From contig JACMOY010000300.1 in the NCBI GenBank assembly GCA_014377795.1, positions 1 through 6,287 on the forward strand: a DNA stretch of 6,287 bases, given 5' to 3'. The stretch comes from Actinomycetota bacterium (lineage in GTDB: Bacteria; Actinomycetota; Actinomycetes; Actinomycetales; Angustibacteraceae). Numbering within the stretch: the first letter of the stretch is position 1; every line of letters begins with the position of its first letter. The notes beneath the pieces are model-generated. The model was not told where the DNA came from. It saw only the letters and a program-made list of their open reading frames with translations, and did not search any database. Positions 6,194 through 6,287 of this stretch are shown here, piece after piece. Made by a program: the position numbers and the translations under genes.

Positions 6194-6214
6194 CGCACCG
6201 CTGGTCACGGTGCG
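6194..6214 (-). repeat. Hairpin in the rpsB–tsf gap
   Basis: A perfect 7-bp stem, CGCACCG/CGGTGCG, with a 7-base loop lies about 28 bases before the tsf start and 10 bases after the probable rpsB stop. No T-run follows. In the rpsB-tsf operon of other bacteria an intergenic structure lowers tsf expression relative to rpsB; a similar role is inferred here. Confidence 0.4.
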
Positions 6215-6223
6215 GTGGTGATG

Positions 6224-6287
6224 TCAGGTGGTGCGGACACGGGCGACGGGCGCGGCCGGGGTCTGCCCCCGGTCGACGCCCTCCGTC
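6224..6287 (-). CDS. rpsB: Probable C-terminal tail of ribosomal protein S2 (partial)
   Basis: A minus-strand frame enters from the right edge and ends at TGA 6226–6224, giving about 21 residues (TEGVDRGQTPAAPVARVRTT at the end). Almost all its codons end in G or C, better than the other minus-strand frames here. rpsB lies directly before tsf in nearly all bacteria, and actinobacterial S2 proteins end in a variable, Ala/Pro-containing low-complexity tail, which fits. The visible part carries no conserved S2 motif, so identity rests on position and is an inference. The gap to tsf is 57 bases. Confidence 0.5.
   Translation of the reverse strand, partial: TEGVDRGQTPAAPVARVRTT

Noticed and set aside
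6167..6208. Upstream ATG extension of tsf by 14 residues
   Set aside because: It would cover the Shine-Dalgarno and the intergenic hairpin; EF-Ts proteins start at MANYT.
1..6287. CRISPR arrays, tRNA/rRNA genes, insertion sequences, attachment sites, riboswitches
   Set aside because: No regularly spaced repeats, no cloverleaf or rRNA-like sequence, no transposase or integrase motif, and no terminal inverted repeats around vapBC were seen by eye.

Overview
The window is a GC-rich stretch (about 70% G+C, nearly all third codon positions G or C) from an actinobacterium. The gene order rpsB–tsf–pyrH–frr–cdsA–rlmN followed by a DivIVA-domain gene is a classic actinobacterial arrangement. It fits a member of the Micrococcales (Intrasporangiaceae/Dermacoccaceae-like), but the genus cannot be fixed from the sequence alone.

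Almost everything is on the minus strand, so transcription runs from the right end to the left. From right to left: a probable C-terminal end of rpsB (ribosomal protein S2), tsf (elongation factor Ts), a strong hairpin, pyrH (UMP kinase), frr (ribosome recycling factor), cdsA (CDP-diglyceride synthase), an RbsD/FucU-family sugar mutarotase-like gene, rlmN (23S rRNA/tRNA adenosine C2 methyltransferase), a VapB-VapC type II toxin-antitoxin pair, and a small protein with four DivIVA-type motifs. At the far left, the tail of an unidentified plus-strand gene runs in convergently and overlaps the end of the DivIVA-like gene by 14 bases.

The core genes serve translation (S2, EF-Ts, RRF, RlmN), pyrimidine nucleotide supply (PyrH) and phospholipid precursor synthesis (CdsA). 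From frr to the DivIVA-like gene the gaps are only 4–34 bases, or a 1-base overlap, so this part looks like one operon. pyrH follows a 144-base gap holding a long hairpin, which may partly separate it from rpsB-tsf.

The accessory parts are the RbsD/FucU-like gene between cdsA and rlmN and the VapBC module between rlmN and the DivIVA-repeat gene. VapC has clearly more A/T-ending codons than its neighbours, which suggests later acquisition. The DivIVA-like gene starts 4 bases after the vapC stop with no visible Shine-Dalgarno, so its expression may now depend on the toxin-antitoxin module. I saw no rRNA, tRNA, CRISPR array, insertion sequence or integrase. Most of the window is ordinary housekeeping sequence; the VapBC/DivIVA junction is its most unusual part.
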